Source: Ananas comosus (lineage: Eukaryota; Streptophyta; Magnoliopsida; Poales; Bromeliaceae). Taken from it: a DNA stretch of 64,000 nucleotides. Each line of letters begins with the position of its first letter. Position 1 is the first letter of the stretch. Shown piece after piece: positions 19,559 to 31,101 of this stretch. The translations under genes and the position numbers were made by a program. Below the pieces are notes generated by a model, which searched no databases, was not told the origin of the DNA, and saw only the letters and a list, made by a program, of their open reading frames with translations. Location of the stretch: assembly GCF_001540865.1 (NCBI RefSeq), contig NC_033625.1, positions 7,787,677 through 7,851,676 on the forward strand, given 5' to 3'.

Positions 19559-22500
19559 CTGCACGGAGTCCCTGCACTCGCGTTATACACCCTCAATGGC
19601 GCCGCCCCCTTTCGCATCTCCAACGGCTACTTCGCCGGCGCCGGCGCCGCCGCACTCTTCGAGGGCGACTCCGCCGCCGCCTCCCCCGCCGCCGCCGCCG
19701 CCGCCGCCGCCGTCGTCCCCGGTTGTCTCCGCCTCCTCCCTCCCTCCACCGTCGCCATCGCCGTCCACGCCAAGCCCGGGTCTAAGGTCGCCACCATCAC
19801 TGGTACGAACCCCAACCCCCCCTGCTCCCTCTAGATCTCTCTAGATCGTTCTAGATCACTCTAGATCACTCTCTTTCTTCGAATCTGAAACCCTACCTCT
19901 CGCATCGGGTCGCAGAGATCGGGGACGAGGCTCTCGGGGTTCAGATCGACGCCCCTGCGAGAGACGGAGAAGCTAACGCCGCGCTTCTCGATTACATCAG
20001 CTCGGTGAGAGCCCTCTTTGTTGAGATTTTTTTTTTTAATTATAATTTCATTTTAATGGTAATAATGCTTATAGCAATTATAGAATTGCAAGTTCCTTTT
20101 TGGACTAATTCAACGTGTGAGCAACTGAATCGGTCCTAATTTCCCTAATGAGACTTAAATCAGTTCAAATTTTGGAATTTGATGTTTAAAATGACCTACA
20201 AATAGTGGGGTCGCTAATTTAGGTTTTGTGGTACTCGAAGATGATAGATGTTTTTGCTTAGGAAACATAATATCAATTTGGATTATTAGGATAACAAGTA
20301 AGACTTTCGGTGTAAAAATCACATTGGAAACTTCGATTTCATAGGTAAACATACTCTTCTTAAAATAATTTTACAACTTTTTTTTTTTTTATATTTGCTA
20401 ATTATCCTTGCGAAAAATTTATTTGACAAACTAATTTTATTTTGTCCAACTCAGCTTACGTAAGGTAGAAAAATGAAAGACAGTAATAGACAACGGTGAA
20501 TGATTCACCGTCTTTTAATGTTCCCACCAGACTTAATGATATCTATCGAGAAGGTGGTGAATTATTCGTTGTCTTATGAAGATAGTGAATTATTCACCGT
20601 CATGTATAGATTAATTTGTCAACCGACAATTTGCTGTGTTTAAGTCCCTGATAACTCAAAAAATTTGATAACAAACACAACAAAATTAAATGGAGCACAA
20701 AACTGAATGAAATATAATATGACACATATCTATATTTTTGTAATACAATGTGATACAATTTGCTGGACTCAAAATAGTTTAAATGTCACTAAAAATCCAT
20801 TGATGATAAATGAGGGCTAAATCCTTGCAGCTCTTCCACTTTCTCGGCGTTCTCGGCCACGCCTATGTCCACGCCCACATCCACGGTCACGGCCATGACT
20901 GTGGCTACGACCAACATCGAGCTCATCAGTAGTTATGTTGTCAGGTGGCTCGATGTTACTATCTAATTGAGATTCTCACTGATGATGCCTCAAATATGAC
21001 AACTGACAAGAAATACCATGTCACTCGATCCCAACGACCAATTCATGAGTCCAGACAAGCCTGTGTCGTGCCTAGTGGAATATCGAACAGTCGTACATGG
21101 GACCACTAAGGCTCTCAACGATAGACAGCTCGAACAATCGCATAGTTGTGTGGCTACACCTCCGGAGGGCCATCTCGTTTGGGAGCGGCCCCACACGAGT
21201 AAATAAGTAGTTGGCCTCAATTTGGCTCTTATAGGCTGTAATCACATGCCATGATCAACAAGATCTCATAATCTTTGGCATAACACTTTTACATAATTTT
21301 GATATCTCTTGTTAACATAATAAATCCACATGATCTATGACATAGTACTTATCTCAAGGAAATAGGGTATGTAATATGCGGACAAGCTTCCAAAATGTTT
21401 ATATAAACTATAGTTTGAGTACCAAAGATTCTCCAATATGCTCATATATCAAGGTATGAAGGAAGAACCACATATCGACATGGATATTCATGGTATTGGA
21501 ACATGAAGATTCAGATAGAAACATGATTAAATGGACACAGAGTTAGTTCACTGCTTTCGGCATACTAGCCCGAGCAAATCAACTCCAATCTGTAATAGTC
21601 TTCAATTTAAGCTCTCAAACCAACCCTAAATAAAAAAGTTTCCCATACCAAATCTCAGCCAAGAACCACCTTTGCAGAACCACATAAAAAAAAACTCTTC
21701 CAATACCATCAATACTAAAGAAACCATCTTAAAAACCTTAATACATATCTCAAGAACATCAAATCTCACATTTTACTATGCTCTAATTTGATGAACACAA
21801 GAGGGAATCCTCCAAGAACTTTCCTCCTTACTCCTTAACCCAAAACCCAACCTTGGAAAGATTAGGAGTTACTAGGAGGAAGTTGAAATCAAACTAGAGC
21901 TATAAAAGTAAAGAAAACGTAAGATTGAGCGATGGAGGAGATGGAGAAAGAGAGAGGAAACCTACGGTTCTCAGTTCAAAGTGGATAGAAAAGGGAGCTG
22001 GGAGTGAGGGTTATCCTATAGAGTTGAAGCAATTGCTTATAAACTTATCAAACCTGAAGAAATTGCAATAAAACATCCTTCAGCCTGCTTCAAGTTTCGG
22101 GTGCCTGGAACATCTTTCCGGCATTCAAAAACTCATTACTGATTCAGCTGCTCGCAGGTTTCAAACGCCTCTTCGCCCACCCGCACGATTTTGAGTGCCC
22201 GCATGGGATTCCGGGTGCCTGAATATTTATGGGGAACAGTAACCTGAGCTCTCAGGTTGAGCATTTGAATCCACATTTGGGCATCCGAAACATAGTCCGA
22301 AAACATTTGGGCGTCCACAGGGCGGCAAACCGGATCGTCCGAAACACTTAGGGCATGTTTGGTTCATGATTGGAATAGGAATGAGAAATGGAATTGGATT
22401 GCTTTGGAATGGGAAATGGAACGACAAATCATCCAAAAATATTTGGTTCATTATTGGAATGGAAATCGGAATGAAAATTTAAAATTTTTTAGAGAGGGTT

Positions 22501-24516
22501 TTGATTAAGAGAGAGGAAAGTGATGAAGGGAGAGGAGGTAGGTGTTGATGAAAGAGAATTTTGAATAGTTTACTTTGTAATGAGCCAATCCGGGATTCAA
22601 AGCCGGATTGGATCATAAATGGATTTGGCCATTCCCATTCTGGAGTGGAATGGGAATGAGAATCCGATTCCTATAAAACAAACAGCAACTATCGGAATCA
22701 ATGAATTCCATTCCGATTCCATAGTCTAAAATAGGTGAACCAAACATACCCTTAAATCCCACACAACACACCATTTTTAGGCGACCGCAGCCACTTCCGG
22801 GCGTTAGAAAATGCACAGAAACTCCAGTTTTTGCAGAAAGCGTTCCGGATTTTGTTTTCGCGCCTGTTTCGCGCTAAAACTAACCCATCTCAGCAAGAAA
22901 ACCTCCAGAACCCTTTAAACAGTATCAAATACTATTTCATACTGAGATCTTACTAATTTGCGAAAGTCTAGTGCATTACAGGAACCATGAGATAGATGTA
23001 TGATCCGAAACCCTAAAGTTAATGGAGAAGAAAAAGGAAAAGATGGAGAACAAATTATAGAAGATAATGGAAAGGAGAAAAGGACGAGAAACCCTCTCCG
23101 ATGGCCAAAACTCCTCCATGGAGAGGCAGTATATGTGAAGGAACTGCTTGTTGGAATTTTGTTGGAGACTTCTTATATAGTTTGTGTACTCAAGGCAGAG
23201 GTGTTGTTCGTGCATGAAAAATCTGTATTGCAATTTGCAAGTTATCATCCCTTAGTACAACCATAACAATGGCTGGTACTTAGTTGTAACTTTATTTCAT
23301 AGTAGACAAGTGCATAAATTTTTTAAGCAACGCTAGCCGTAGAATGTAAGATATACAAATCTATTGCTGCGACAGTAAGCGTGCCTTATAGTGTTAGCCA
23401 TATCTTAGAAACTCAAGTCACAGTGAATGAGTGAAATCACCAGACCCAAATTGGAATCAAGTTTCCCAGCTTTTGAAGAGCAAGATATGAATTATTGTTT
23501 TTTTTTTCCCATGTCAATGTGCTCAATTTAAACCAGATTCCATCAACCTAAGGATATTGGAAGAATCTCATATGACTAGAGTTGCTTTATCCTGATTATG
23601 ATCTTAATATACGGTTAGATATAATTTACTGTTAGTGAATGTGGGAAGATGATTGGCTTCGTAAAGTGAGATTTCTGAATAGTATCAGTAACTAGTCATT
23701 TTCTTAAGGTTGAAACTTTGTAGAATAATTATATAGGTGACTCGATTGAAATGTCTTTATGCTAGTCTAATCGACTTGGCTTCAACTTGCAAATTGTTTG
23801 ATAGTGAAGTATGTTCGTAAAGAATCAATGTATAGTGTGATTTATAAAAGTAAATTTATGGGTTTCTTCGGGACAGAAAACAGATTAATTAAATTCGATG
23901 CCCTCGATTGAAGACCTCTAGTAAGATTGAATGCAGTTGAATGAGTCGTAGAAAGCTTAGACTACCTTGTACTTAACCTTATTCCCTTTTGTCCTGTACA
24001 AGGTTTCACTTATCTAAGGATGCAATATATATATAGCCCCATTGAAAGTGGTGGAACCGTGTTGTTCCGAGACTATTCTCTTCTCTTCATGGCAAAGAAA
24101 AGTGTTCCTTTATTTGTATGATTTCTGTGCTTGCCGTCATATTAAGCAACCAAACTAACCCTCCTCTACTCTGGAAAAATAGGACAAGCCAGGGATAAAA
24201 GGATTATCCTGACTACTTGTCCCGTGGGACTTGATCTTTGCATTCAATTATGAAACCGTTTTTAATATGGATAACCATGCTAATGTGTTACCTTCCTTCT
24301 TTTTGTTTTCGATTTCATCTGTCTTTTCTTTTTTAACCGAAGTTCATTACAGATCTTCAAATCATTGAAATGTAAATTGTGCAGGTATTAGGAGTGAAGA
24401 AAAGGCAAGTATCTATTGGTTCCGGTTCGAAATCGAGAGAGAAGGTTGTACTCGTCGAGGATGCAACTCTCCAGAGCGTCTTCGATGCTCTAAACAGGGC
24501 CTGTAGTTCTAAATGA
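19559..24516 (+). CDS. DUF167 / UPF0235 family protein, three exons, 5' end unresolved
   Basis: Exons are up to 19802, 19916-20004 and 24385-24516 (TGA). The frame gives [57 protein letters not shown] and [20 protein letters not shown] to the end. [16 protein letters not shown] and GSKSREK are hallmarks of DUF167, a small alpha/beta fold with poorly known function, conserved from bacteria to plants. Splice sites are GT-AG. The domain frame reads back through an Ala-rich stretch to TAA 19556 without an ATG. The only nearby ATG (19596) opens a Pro-rich frame offset by two bases. So the start could be upstream or non-AUG, the gene could be disrupted, or the C/GCC run at 19683-19711 may carry an indel. 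Intron 2 is 4.4 kb and TE-filled. Confidence 0.88.
20493..20600. repeat. Three copies of a GGTGAATnATTCACC-type palindrome
   Basis: A perfect 9+1+9 palindrome (ACGGTGAAT G ATTCACCGT) is at 20493-20511, and two degenerate versions follow near 20553-20569 and 20583-20600. It lies in DUF167 intron 2 in AT-rich DNA. Confidence 0.7.
20830..22979 (-). mobile_element. Antisense gypsy-type LTR remnant in DUF167 intron 2
   Basis: Near 21120-21240, 'gagggccatctcgtttgggagcggcc' and 'cttataggctgtaatcac' match the organisation of the antisense LTRs at 26430-26520 and 42120-42210. The right end (gtgcattaca, 22979) matches other antisense LTR starts. The 22080-22340 and 22780-22870 pieces flank the Tourist MITE and share 'gggtgcctgg' or 'gggcgttag' motifs with 7290-7944. 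The left boundary is uncertain. Confidence 0.5.
22348..22754. mobile_element. Tourist-like (PIF/Harbinger) MITE with TTA TSD
   Basis: The element 22351-22751 starts GGGCATGTTTGGTTC and ends GAACCAAACATACCC, flanked by TTA on both sides. The 401-bp body of 'ggaatggaaat'-type repeats has no ORF of note. It is inserted in the LTR remnant, so it is younger than that LTR. Confidence 0.9.
22980..24384 (+). other. Remainder of DUF167 intron 2
   Basis: It contains no exon that fits the DUF167 frame. Open frames around 23000-23266 on both strands lack recognisable domains or splice context and are not called. The acceptor 'attgtgcag' is at 24376-24384. Confidence 0.6.
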
Positions 24517-25145
24517 TGTACTCAATAACGAAACTCTATAGTCATGTAAAGACTCTTCTCTACCAATCCTTTCAATTACACCCACTTGCCATACAAATCT
24601 CAGAAACCCTAAAGAGTCCAACTATTGCAATGAGAATATCGCAAAAAACTGCAGTGGCTGTGGGATTACAAAAAAGTAAAAATGGGCAACTGTAGTATTA
24701 TCACATTGTGAGCCCATCATACCATTTTCACTTTCTTTATTTACAGTCATGCATCCTCTAAAATTTAGTCTATTTAATACAATCTGAGATGGTAGTGTTG
24801 TGCTCGAATGATCTTGTGTCGGCTCCTTGAAATAACTAATATTAATTGCTGCTTTCGATTTTAGTCATTTGTAAATTAATAGTGTTTCCGCAGTCAAATT
24901 ATTCCAATATCACAATTTGGTCCTTATATACGCTATTATCTAAATACCCAGTTCGCGAGCTTCTTTATATGTTGGACTTTAGTCCCCAACTGATGAAGTA
25001 TCCAACTTACTATTGTAAAATGATTTAGCAGTATCAAACTTACTATCATCCAAATTTCTATAATTCTTGATCCAAAGGCTACAAAGTTAAAAACATCAAC
25101 TCTTTATACTTGTAGAAGTATAATAGTTCTACAATGTATATAGTT
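24517..25145 (+). other. 3' flank of the DUF167 gene
   Basis: AT-rich sequence with no further coding exon. The FB cluster begins to its right. Confidence 0.5.
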
Positions 25146-25310
25146 TAGCTACTAACCTCCTAAGAGGATAGAAGTCTTTATCCTATCAAGTTATTTTGGA
25201 TGATCGGGATTTCAAATTGATAATCAGCACCGTTGAAATTGATCTATACTATTACATATATTTAGAAACTGACTTTTGTAAATTTTTAACAATCATTATC
25301 AATAATATAT
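25146..25310. mobile_element. FB element, left arm only
   Basis: 'tagtttagctactaacctcc' is followed by a small hairpin (AGGATA/TATCCT near 25160-25185), then 'ttttggatgatcgggatttc' and 'atctatactattacatat', the arm pattern of the other FB copies. It is truncated where (TA)n begins. Confidence 0.55.
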
Positions 25311-25323
25311 TTATATATATATA

Positions 25324-27556
25324 GCAGGACTATTGTGCTCTTAGAAGGACGGAGACCGCCTTGCTCCTAAATTGTTTTTGATGATGGAATTTTTGAATCG
25401 ACGATTGGCTTCATTAGGCTTGATCTACAGTATTTGAACTATCTAGAAAATAAATTTTGCCTTTTTTTTATATCAATTACCTAGAAATCAAAAGAGATCA
25501 AAATTAATGGTTGAAAATAAAAATCTTACAAAAAATGGTGATATAACATTAAAATTTTCGATCAGAAATATTGATGTTACTGTAGATAGTATAAAATTTT
25601 TTAATCAAAATTTTATTTTATTTAAATACTTCTACACCGTGAAATTAGAAAACGGTAGACATTAACCATTAAAATTTATTTATTTTGAATCATTTCAATC
25701 GCTAGGTCAATTGTCACGTCCCGGATTGCACGTTTCCCGAACACGCCGACAAATCCGCCGTATACAAAGAATTTTCCTTGTATACGAAGTATAGCTGTAA
25801 CTGTAAAACATACAATGCTACAACCAGTAGTATATAGCTATAATGAAACTAAACAGGTAGAACAAAAACAAGTTCCATATACATACATAGTATCAAGGTA
25901 CAAAAGTACTCGCTCCAGCGAGTTACAACATCTGTATGTACATGAACTCGAAATAATAAGAGTACTATTACCTGCAGCAGTGGATCCTCTATCTCGGCAA
26001 CTCGTCGGGTAGGGCTCTAGCTCGCAACGCCCTTGCCACGATCAGCCTCAGAAGGTGCAGCAGCCGGAACCGATGGCTCTGCAAAAGAAGAGTAACAACT
26101 GGGCGTGAGAACTACTGTAAAAACAAGTAGTTCTCAGTGGGTGCCGCCCTCAGCACCGTTGGTCCACCCACTAAGTCTGCAGAAGGAAGCAAAGATAGTA
26201 GGAAAAGCTGAAAGAAAGCTACAGCTAAAAGCCTCTACACTATCCTGCTCTACTTTAACTAACTGTAGTACATGTCCATCCTGACCCAATCTCACTGGGA
26301 CTGTAAGCATACCCGTCCTCGGGACTGTGAACACACCCGTCCCACCTGTCTAGGCCAACGCTACCTCCACGACTAAGCAGTCCATGGATAGCAAGTAATC
26401 AGTGATATCAACGCAAAAGCACTAAGTTTGACTCTGGAGTGGCACTCGTAGGCGCGACCCAACCGAGTATGCAAGCATATCTTTGTCGAGCTCAATCAGG
26501 CTCTCACAGGTTAGAGTCAAGTACATAGGGTCCAACTGGTCTAACAACAAACAAGTCACGTGCCCTCGGCTCAATATGATGCCAAAACAGCAATCTGGGT
26601 CCACCGTCAACCCCGACGGCACTCAACAGTCTGAACACTACTGTAAAAATAAGCTCGGCATCCCAGCACGAGCGTAACAGCAATCTACACTACCTGGGGT
26701 ATCCACCACACTGATACTGCGTCGATACAAAATACTAACGGCTCCTAAAGCTAAATCTAGTAGTGTAAGCATATGACGGGTTATACTCGTAGTTTTCTCC
26801 TAAATCATAACCAAATCCAACATGTGTAGTATATATAGCAAAAGACGAGGCTCCAACTCAGATTTTGAAGGTAACAATATGAAATCCATGAATCGAGCAA
26901 TCTAAATATACTAAACAACACAATACACACATGCCAACTAGATAGCTACTTAGAAGGTAAACCGACGATTAACCCACCTCAAAAACTAATCCACGACAGC
27001 AAGAAATCGTTAGGAGAAAAAATTCCGCGTTCGCCCGGCCTCCAACGGCGCTAACACGACGCAGGCACTCGACTCGCTCGCTCGCCTCGCTCGTAAGAAA
27101 GAAGCTAGGTTGCCCCTGCTAATTAATTAGTTCAAACGTGGCAATAAATAAAAAAAAAATAACAAAAGGAAAGGATAAGGACTCCACCGCCTTAATTAAG
27201 CAACCAGGAGTCCACCGCCTTAATTAAGCAAAATTGCCCACAAACCCCTATATAACTAGGTATTCAATTTTAGTCCTCCACAATATAAATCTTGAGTTTC
27301 AAAGTCCGTTTTTATGCCTATTTTGCGCAAAACGTCTCCAACTCAATCAAGCATAAACTAATACTGTAACCTTGCTAATTTACTAAGGTTCAGTATATCA
27401 CATCAATAATATCAAAAAATCAAAAAATATATTTTTTAGATCAAATGTGGTAGATCCAGTCTAACAAAGTGGATCATTGATTCAAAAATTTCATCATAAA
27501 AAACGGCTTAGGAGCACAGAGGCCCCATGCTCCTAATAAGAGCACAATAGCCTTGC
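25324..27556. mobile_element. FB element (about 540 bp native) split by a solo LTR
   Basis: The ends 'gcaggactattgtgctctta' and 'aagagcacaatagccttgc' are near-perfect inverted repeats. The subterminal hairpin is TTAGAAGGACGGAGACCGCC.../...CTCCTAA. The shared arm body (gaatcgacgattggc, aaataaattttg, aacattaaaattttcgatc) and its inverse are present. The insert at 25712-27402 breaks the right arm, with its TSD within 'gctaggtcaat'. Confidence 0.85.
25707..27407 (-). mobile_element. Solo LTR (Ty3/gypsy-type), antisense, with TCAAT TSD
   Basis: The LTR 25712-27402 (1,691 bp) begins TGTCACGTCCCGG and ends CAGTATATCACA, giving TG...CA ends, and is flanked by exact TCAAT at 25707-25711 and 27403-27407. 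Its left portion (ttccttgtatacgaag, tatagctgtaac, the 'ctcgctccagcgag' palindrome) parallels the antisense LTR at 41375-43334. The internal region was removed, presumably by LTR-LTR recombination. It contains a 30-bp tandem duplication (tccaccgccttaattaagca) near 27182-27235. Confidence 0.92.
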
Positions 27557-27590
27557 TCTCTCTCTCTCTCTATAGAGAGAGAGAGAGAGT
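27556..27590. repeat. (CT)n-TATA-(GA)n junction palindrome
   Basis: The right end of one FB copy runs through (CT)8, TATA and (GA)9 into the left end of the next. The whole junction is self-complementary. The same design recurs at 30449-30563 and 31099-31148. Confidence 0.9.
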
Positions 27591-27693
27591 GGAGTTAGAA
27601 TATTATCTATAGTATCTAAATTGTGTTTGCTACCTATTTATAGCCCTTGGATACATTAAGTTTAGTAGAGATAGGTGGAATAGTATTGATCCA
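27587..27693. mobile_element. FB element, left arm, cut by a CACTA end
   Basis: It starts 'gagtggagttagaatattat' and then 'gtttgctacc', as in the FB copy at 31147. It stops where CACTACAACAG begins at 27694. Confidence 0.5.
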
Positions 27694-28060
27694 CACTACA
27701 ACAGAATTAGATTATAGGGACACATGTTTGGGACACTTTTGAGTAAGTGTCCCATTTATGCTAAAACTTAAAAAAAATATCTACTAATACCTAAATATAA
27801 AGCCCAATCCAACCAAAAATAAAAGATTACTCTACTCAACCCACCACACCCAGTCCATTTGGGCGCGCGTGGGAATCCGCCATTACAAACAGAAAGAAGA
27901 AAAAAAAGAGAATAAAAAAGTCAAATTATCATCTTTTCTTTCTCTTCTCACTCAAATTACTGAAAATTTCTAGACGAAGAGCCTTTCCTGCGTCCCCTTC
28001 GCCACCGCCAGCCAACGAGATCAGAGTTCGGCGGTTCCTAAGATACTTAAATAAGCTTTG
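27694..28060. mobile_element. CACTA (En/Spm) transposon, one end
   Basis: The terminus CACTACAACAGAATTAGATT is followed by subterminal GGGACAC and AGTGTCCC motifs in both orientations (27717-27755), as in CACTA elements. A short GC-richer segment (about 27960-28030, gaagagcctttcctgcgtcc) could be captured DNA. No opposite TGTAGTG end was found. Confidence 0.6.
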
Positions 28061-28555
28061 GTAATTGACAGCCAGCCATCTTTTAGTGTTAGCCGACACT
28101 TTCTATTTAACTTTTCACTATATACTAGCGACCCACATTAGCAACCTCTTTTAAAAATGTCTCGGGTCATTTTAGCTAGCCCCAGCACTTTATTTCATGT
28201 ACCCTTACATTTTAAAATGTCGTATTGTAACCATTTTGTGATGTACAGGCTGCCAAGGGTGTATAAAAAATAGATAGTAAACACGTATCCTTATACAATT
28301 AGACCCGTATATATAATAAGCCGTGAACTCTCTCCTTCTCTCTCGGGTCTGCTCTCTCGTCTCGCCGCACAGCTGCCCCGGCGCGCAGGGCGCGCAACAC
28401 ACTATATATATATATAGTAGAATATAGGTATAGCGCCTGGACAGGGCCGAACTCAGCAGGATCCCTGCGGACTACCTAATATATATTATATTTTTTTCTT
28501 TTTTTTTATTTTTTTTTTTTTTTTTTTTTTTTTTTTGTGTTTTATTATATAAAGA
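28061..28555. other. Unassigned AT-rich DNA with poly-T/low-complexity tract
   Basis: It includes 'acagccagcc' and 'agccgacact' pieces that may continue the CACTA fragment, a (TA)n run at 28404-28416, and a long T run (about 28489-28536). No gene is supported. Confidence 0.5.
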
Positions 28556-29160
28556 AAGCTTGAGCCCCCTAGAATACGTTACCGATAGCCAAACGGCACT
28601 TTTTGCGCACCTATTTATTTTTCGATGACTGGCAGTCTCCAAATCGACGATCGCACCGTTGAACATGCATCTATACTACTTGAATTTATTCTAGAAATCA
28701 ATTTCATAATGCCTTTTTCGACAGTCATTTGGGCCTAATGATCAAAGGCGTCCTTCAAAATTATGTATTCTTAAGGCCGATATGAGGCCATTTCTTTCGT
28801 TTAACGGCGTGAAAATATCAAATACAATTTCGAATTTTTGCCCATAGAAAATGGTTTTAAACTATTTACAAAACAAATCTCTATCCTCTTGGAATCTTGA
28901 TACAAGACTTCCCATATCATCATTAGTTCTAAAAAATATTCATTTTCAGCCGCTTCATTTTTTGTCCACTCGATCGATAAGAGAACAATATCAAATAATA
29001 TATGAAATTGACTTTCTAAATACTCGTCAAATTGTATAGATTCCATGCTTCAACTGAGGCCAATCAATCAATTTGGAGGCCCCCCGTCCATCATACGCAA
29101 AAAGTAAACATGCTGTGGCAAATAGTGCCGGTTGCTGTATGATAGTAGTTCTAGCTCACT
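28556..29160. mobile_element. FB element (about 600 bp)
   Basis: The left end is 'gcttgagccccctagaatac' and the right end 'gatagtagttctagctcact', imperfect inverted repeats. The subterminal pair gatagccaaacggc/gccggttgctgtatga and the shared body (aatcgacgatcgcaccgttg, ttaacggcgtgaaaatatc) identify it. It is diverged from the other copies. Confidence 0.65.
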
Positions 29161-29165
29161 ATATA

Positions 29166-29228
<63 letters not shown>
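29161..29228. repeat. (TA)n(GA)n microsatellite between FB copies
   Basis: (TA) repeats at about 29165-29180 pass directly into (GA) repeats to 29229, which adjoin the GAGTCTCGCTACTAT end of the next FB copy. Confidence 0.9.
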
Positions 29229-29231
<3 letters not shown>

Positions 29232-29757
29232 TCGCTACTATACTCTTATGAGTACGATTGCCCTCGTACTCATAAGTTGTTTTCAATGATAGAGCTTCCG
29301 AATCGACGATCCATACCATTAAACATTATTTAGAGCATTTAAAATTTCTAGAAATCAAATTTCATAAATTTTTGATATCATTTACCTTACGATCAAAAGC
29401 TCACAAAATTGACAATTTTTAACAGCCAGTGTGGAATACTTGTTAGTTTAACGGTGTAAAAGAATTGGAATATGTTGAATTTTTGATAGAAAATTATATT
29501 CACTACCTAGAAAAAGATCAATAATTTTGATCTTAAATTGAAGGATCCGATCATCTATTTTTAGGACGTCGTTCGATTTTGACCGTTCATTTTATGCCCG
29601 TTTGATGGACTTTATTATGATTTCGAAAAATTACGAAATTTATTTTTTGTGAAGTTTCGAATACTCTAGATCATGTTTAACGGCGTGGATCGTCGATTCG
29701 AAAAGCCCAACATCGAAAACAACTTATGAATACGAAGAGCTCAATACTCATAAGAGT
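29229..29757. mobile_element. FB element, subtype A
   Basis: It starts 'gtctcgctactatactctta' and ends 'tcaatactcataagagtata'. Its subterminal hairpin arms CTTATGAGTACGA and TCGTACTCATAAG are exact reverse complements around a 6-nt loop (29244-29275). The body has 'aatcgacgatcca', 'gtttaacggtgt' and, inverted, 'acggcgtggatcgtcgattc'. Confidence 0.85.
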
Positions 29758-29933
29758 ATATATACATGTATATATATATACATGTATATATACATATATA
29801 TATGTATATATATATACATATATACATGTATATATACATATATATATATACATGTATATATATATATATGTATATATACATATATATATGTATATATACA
29901 TGTATATATGTATATATACATATATATATATAT
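29758..29933. repeat. Compound microsatellite (TATATACATG / TATATG units)
   Basis: About 175 bp of alternating TA steps with CATG or CATA inserted every 6-14 bp. It is nearly identical to its reverse complement and separates two FB copies. All ORFs here translate to Tyr/Ile repeats and are artefacts. Confidence 0.95.
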
Positions 29934-30449
29934 GGAGTAGGGCTACTATACTCTTATGAGTATCAAGCCCTTCGTACTCGTAAGTTGTTTTCGATGTTGG
30001 ACTTTTCGAATCGACGATGCCACTGCACCGTTAAACATGATCTAGAGTATCAAACTTCAAAAAAATAAATTTCGTAATTTTCGAAATCATAATAAGTTTA
30101 TCAAACGGCATAAAAAATGGTCAAAATCGAACAACGTCTAAAAATAGATCGAAATTATTGATCTTTGATCGAAATTATTGATCTTTTTCTAGATAGTGAA
30201 TAGAATTTTCTATCAAAAATTCAACATATCCAATTCTTTTACACCGTTAAACTAATAAATATCAGAAGCTTTTGTCAGCTTTTGATCGTAAGGTAAATGA
30301 TATCGAAAAATTATAAAATTTGATTTCTAGAATTTTAAATACTCTAGATAACGTTTAACGGTGTGGATCGTGCGATTCAGAAGTTCTATCATCGAAAACA
30401 CTTATGAGTACGAGGCGATCGTACTCATAAGAGTATCAGTAGCCGGACT
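29934..30449. mobile_element. FB element, subtype A
   Basis: It starts 'ggagtagggctactatactc' and ends 'gagtatcagtagccggactc', inverted repeats. Its right subterminal hairpin is CTTATGAGTACG/CGTACTCATAAG. The arm bodies match the 36204 copy. A 19-bp phrase (gatcgaaattattgatctt) is duplicated near 30146-30184. Confidence 0.85.
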
Positions 30450-30500
30450 CTCTCTCTCTTCTCTCTCTCTGTCTCTCTCTCTCTCTCTCCTCTCTCTCTT

Positions 30501-30563
<63 letters not shown>
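30449..30563. repeat. (CT)n-(TA)n-(GA)n junction palindrome
   Basis: About 50 bp of CT repeat, 24 bp of TA repeat and 40 bp of GA repeat join two FB copies. The tract can fold into a long hairpin. Confidence 0.95.
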
Positions 30564-30564
<1 letters not shown>

Positions 30565-31101
30565 AGGTCTGTGTACTATTAGAAGCACGAAGTCCTCCGT
30601 GCTCATAAGCCGTTTTCAATTATGAAACTTTCGAATCGATGCTCAACTTCATTAGATTTGATCTAGTGTATTTGAAGTATTTAGAAAATAAATTTTGTGA
30701 TTTTTCAATATCATTTACCTAGCGATCGAAAGGGATCAAAATCAACAATTTTTCATAGTTAATGTATACAGTTTGTAAGTTTAACGGTGTAAAAGTATTC
30801 AAATTAGATGAAAGTTTAATAAAAAATTATTTATTCTATTTACAGCAAGATCAATATCTCTGATCGAAATATTTAGTACTATATCACCACTTTTTGTGAG
30901 ATTTTTATTTTCAGTGTTGATTTTAAACCCTTTTGATCGTTAGGTAAATGATATCAAAAAATTGCAAAATTTATTTTTTAGATACTTCAAATACGTTAGA
31001 TCAAATCTAACGGAGTCGGTCATCGATTTGGAAGCTCCATCATCGAAAACGACTTAGAAACACGGAAGCCTCCGTGCTCCTAATAGCATACAAGACCTAC
31101 T
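30561..31101. mobile_element. FB element, subtype C
   Basis: It starts 'gagcaggtctgtgtactatt' and ends 'atagcatacaagacctactc'. The right subterminal hairpin has CACGGAAG and CTCCGTG arms. The two arms share the inverse body 'gtttaacggtgtaaaagtat' and 'aatgatatcaaaaaattgc'. Confidence 0.85.

Noticed and set aside
19596..19844. ORF starting at ATG 19596 (Pro-rich) as the DUF167 protein
   Set aside because: It is out of frame with the DUF167 exons and runs through the splice donor at 19803. It is kept only as a possible start if an indel is present.
23000..23266. 88-codon plus and 90-codon minus ORFs in DUF167 intron 2
   Set aside because: No domain, no splice-compatible frame and antisense to each other.
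29677..30068. ORFs of alternating Tyr/Ile on both strands
   Set aside because: They are translations of the TATATACATG microsatellite.
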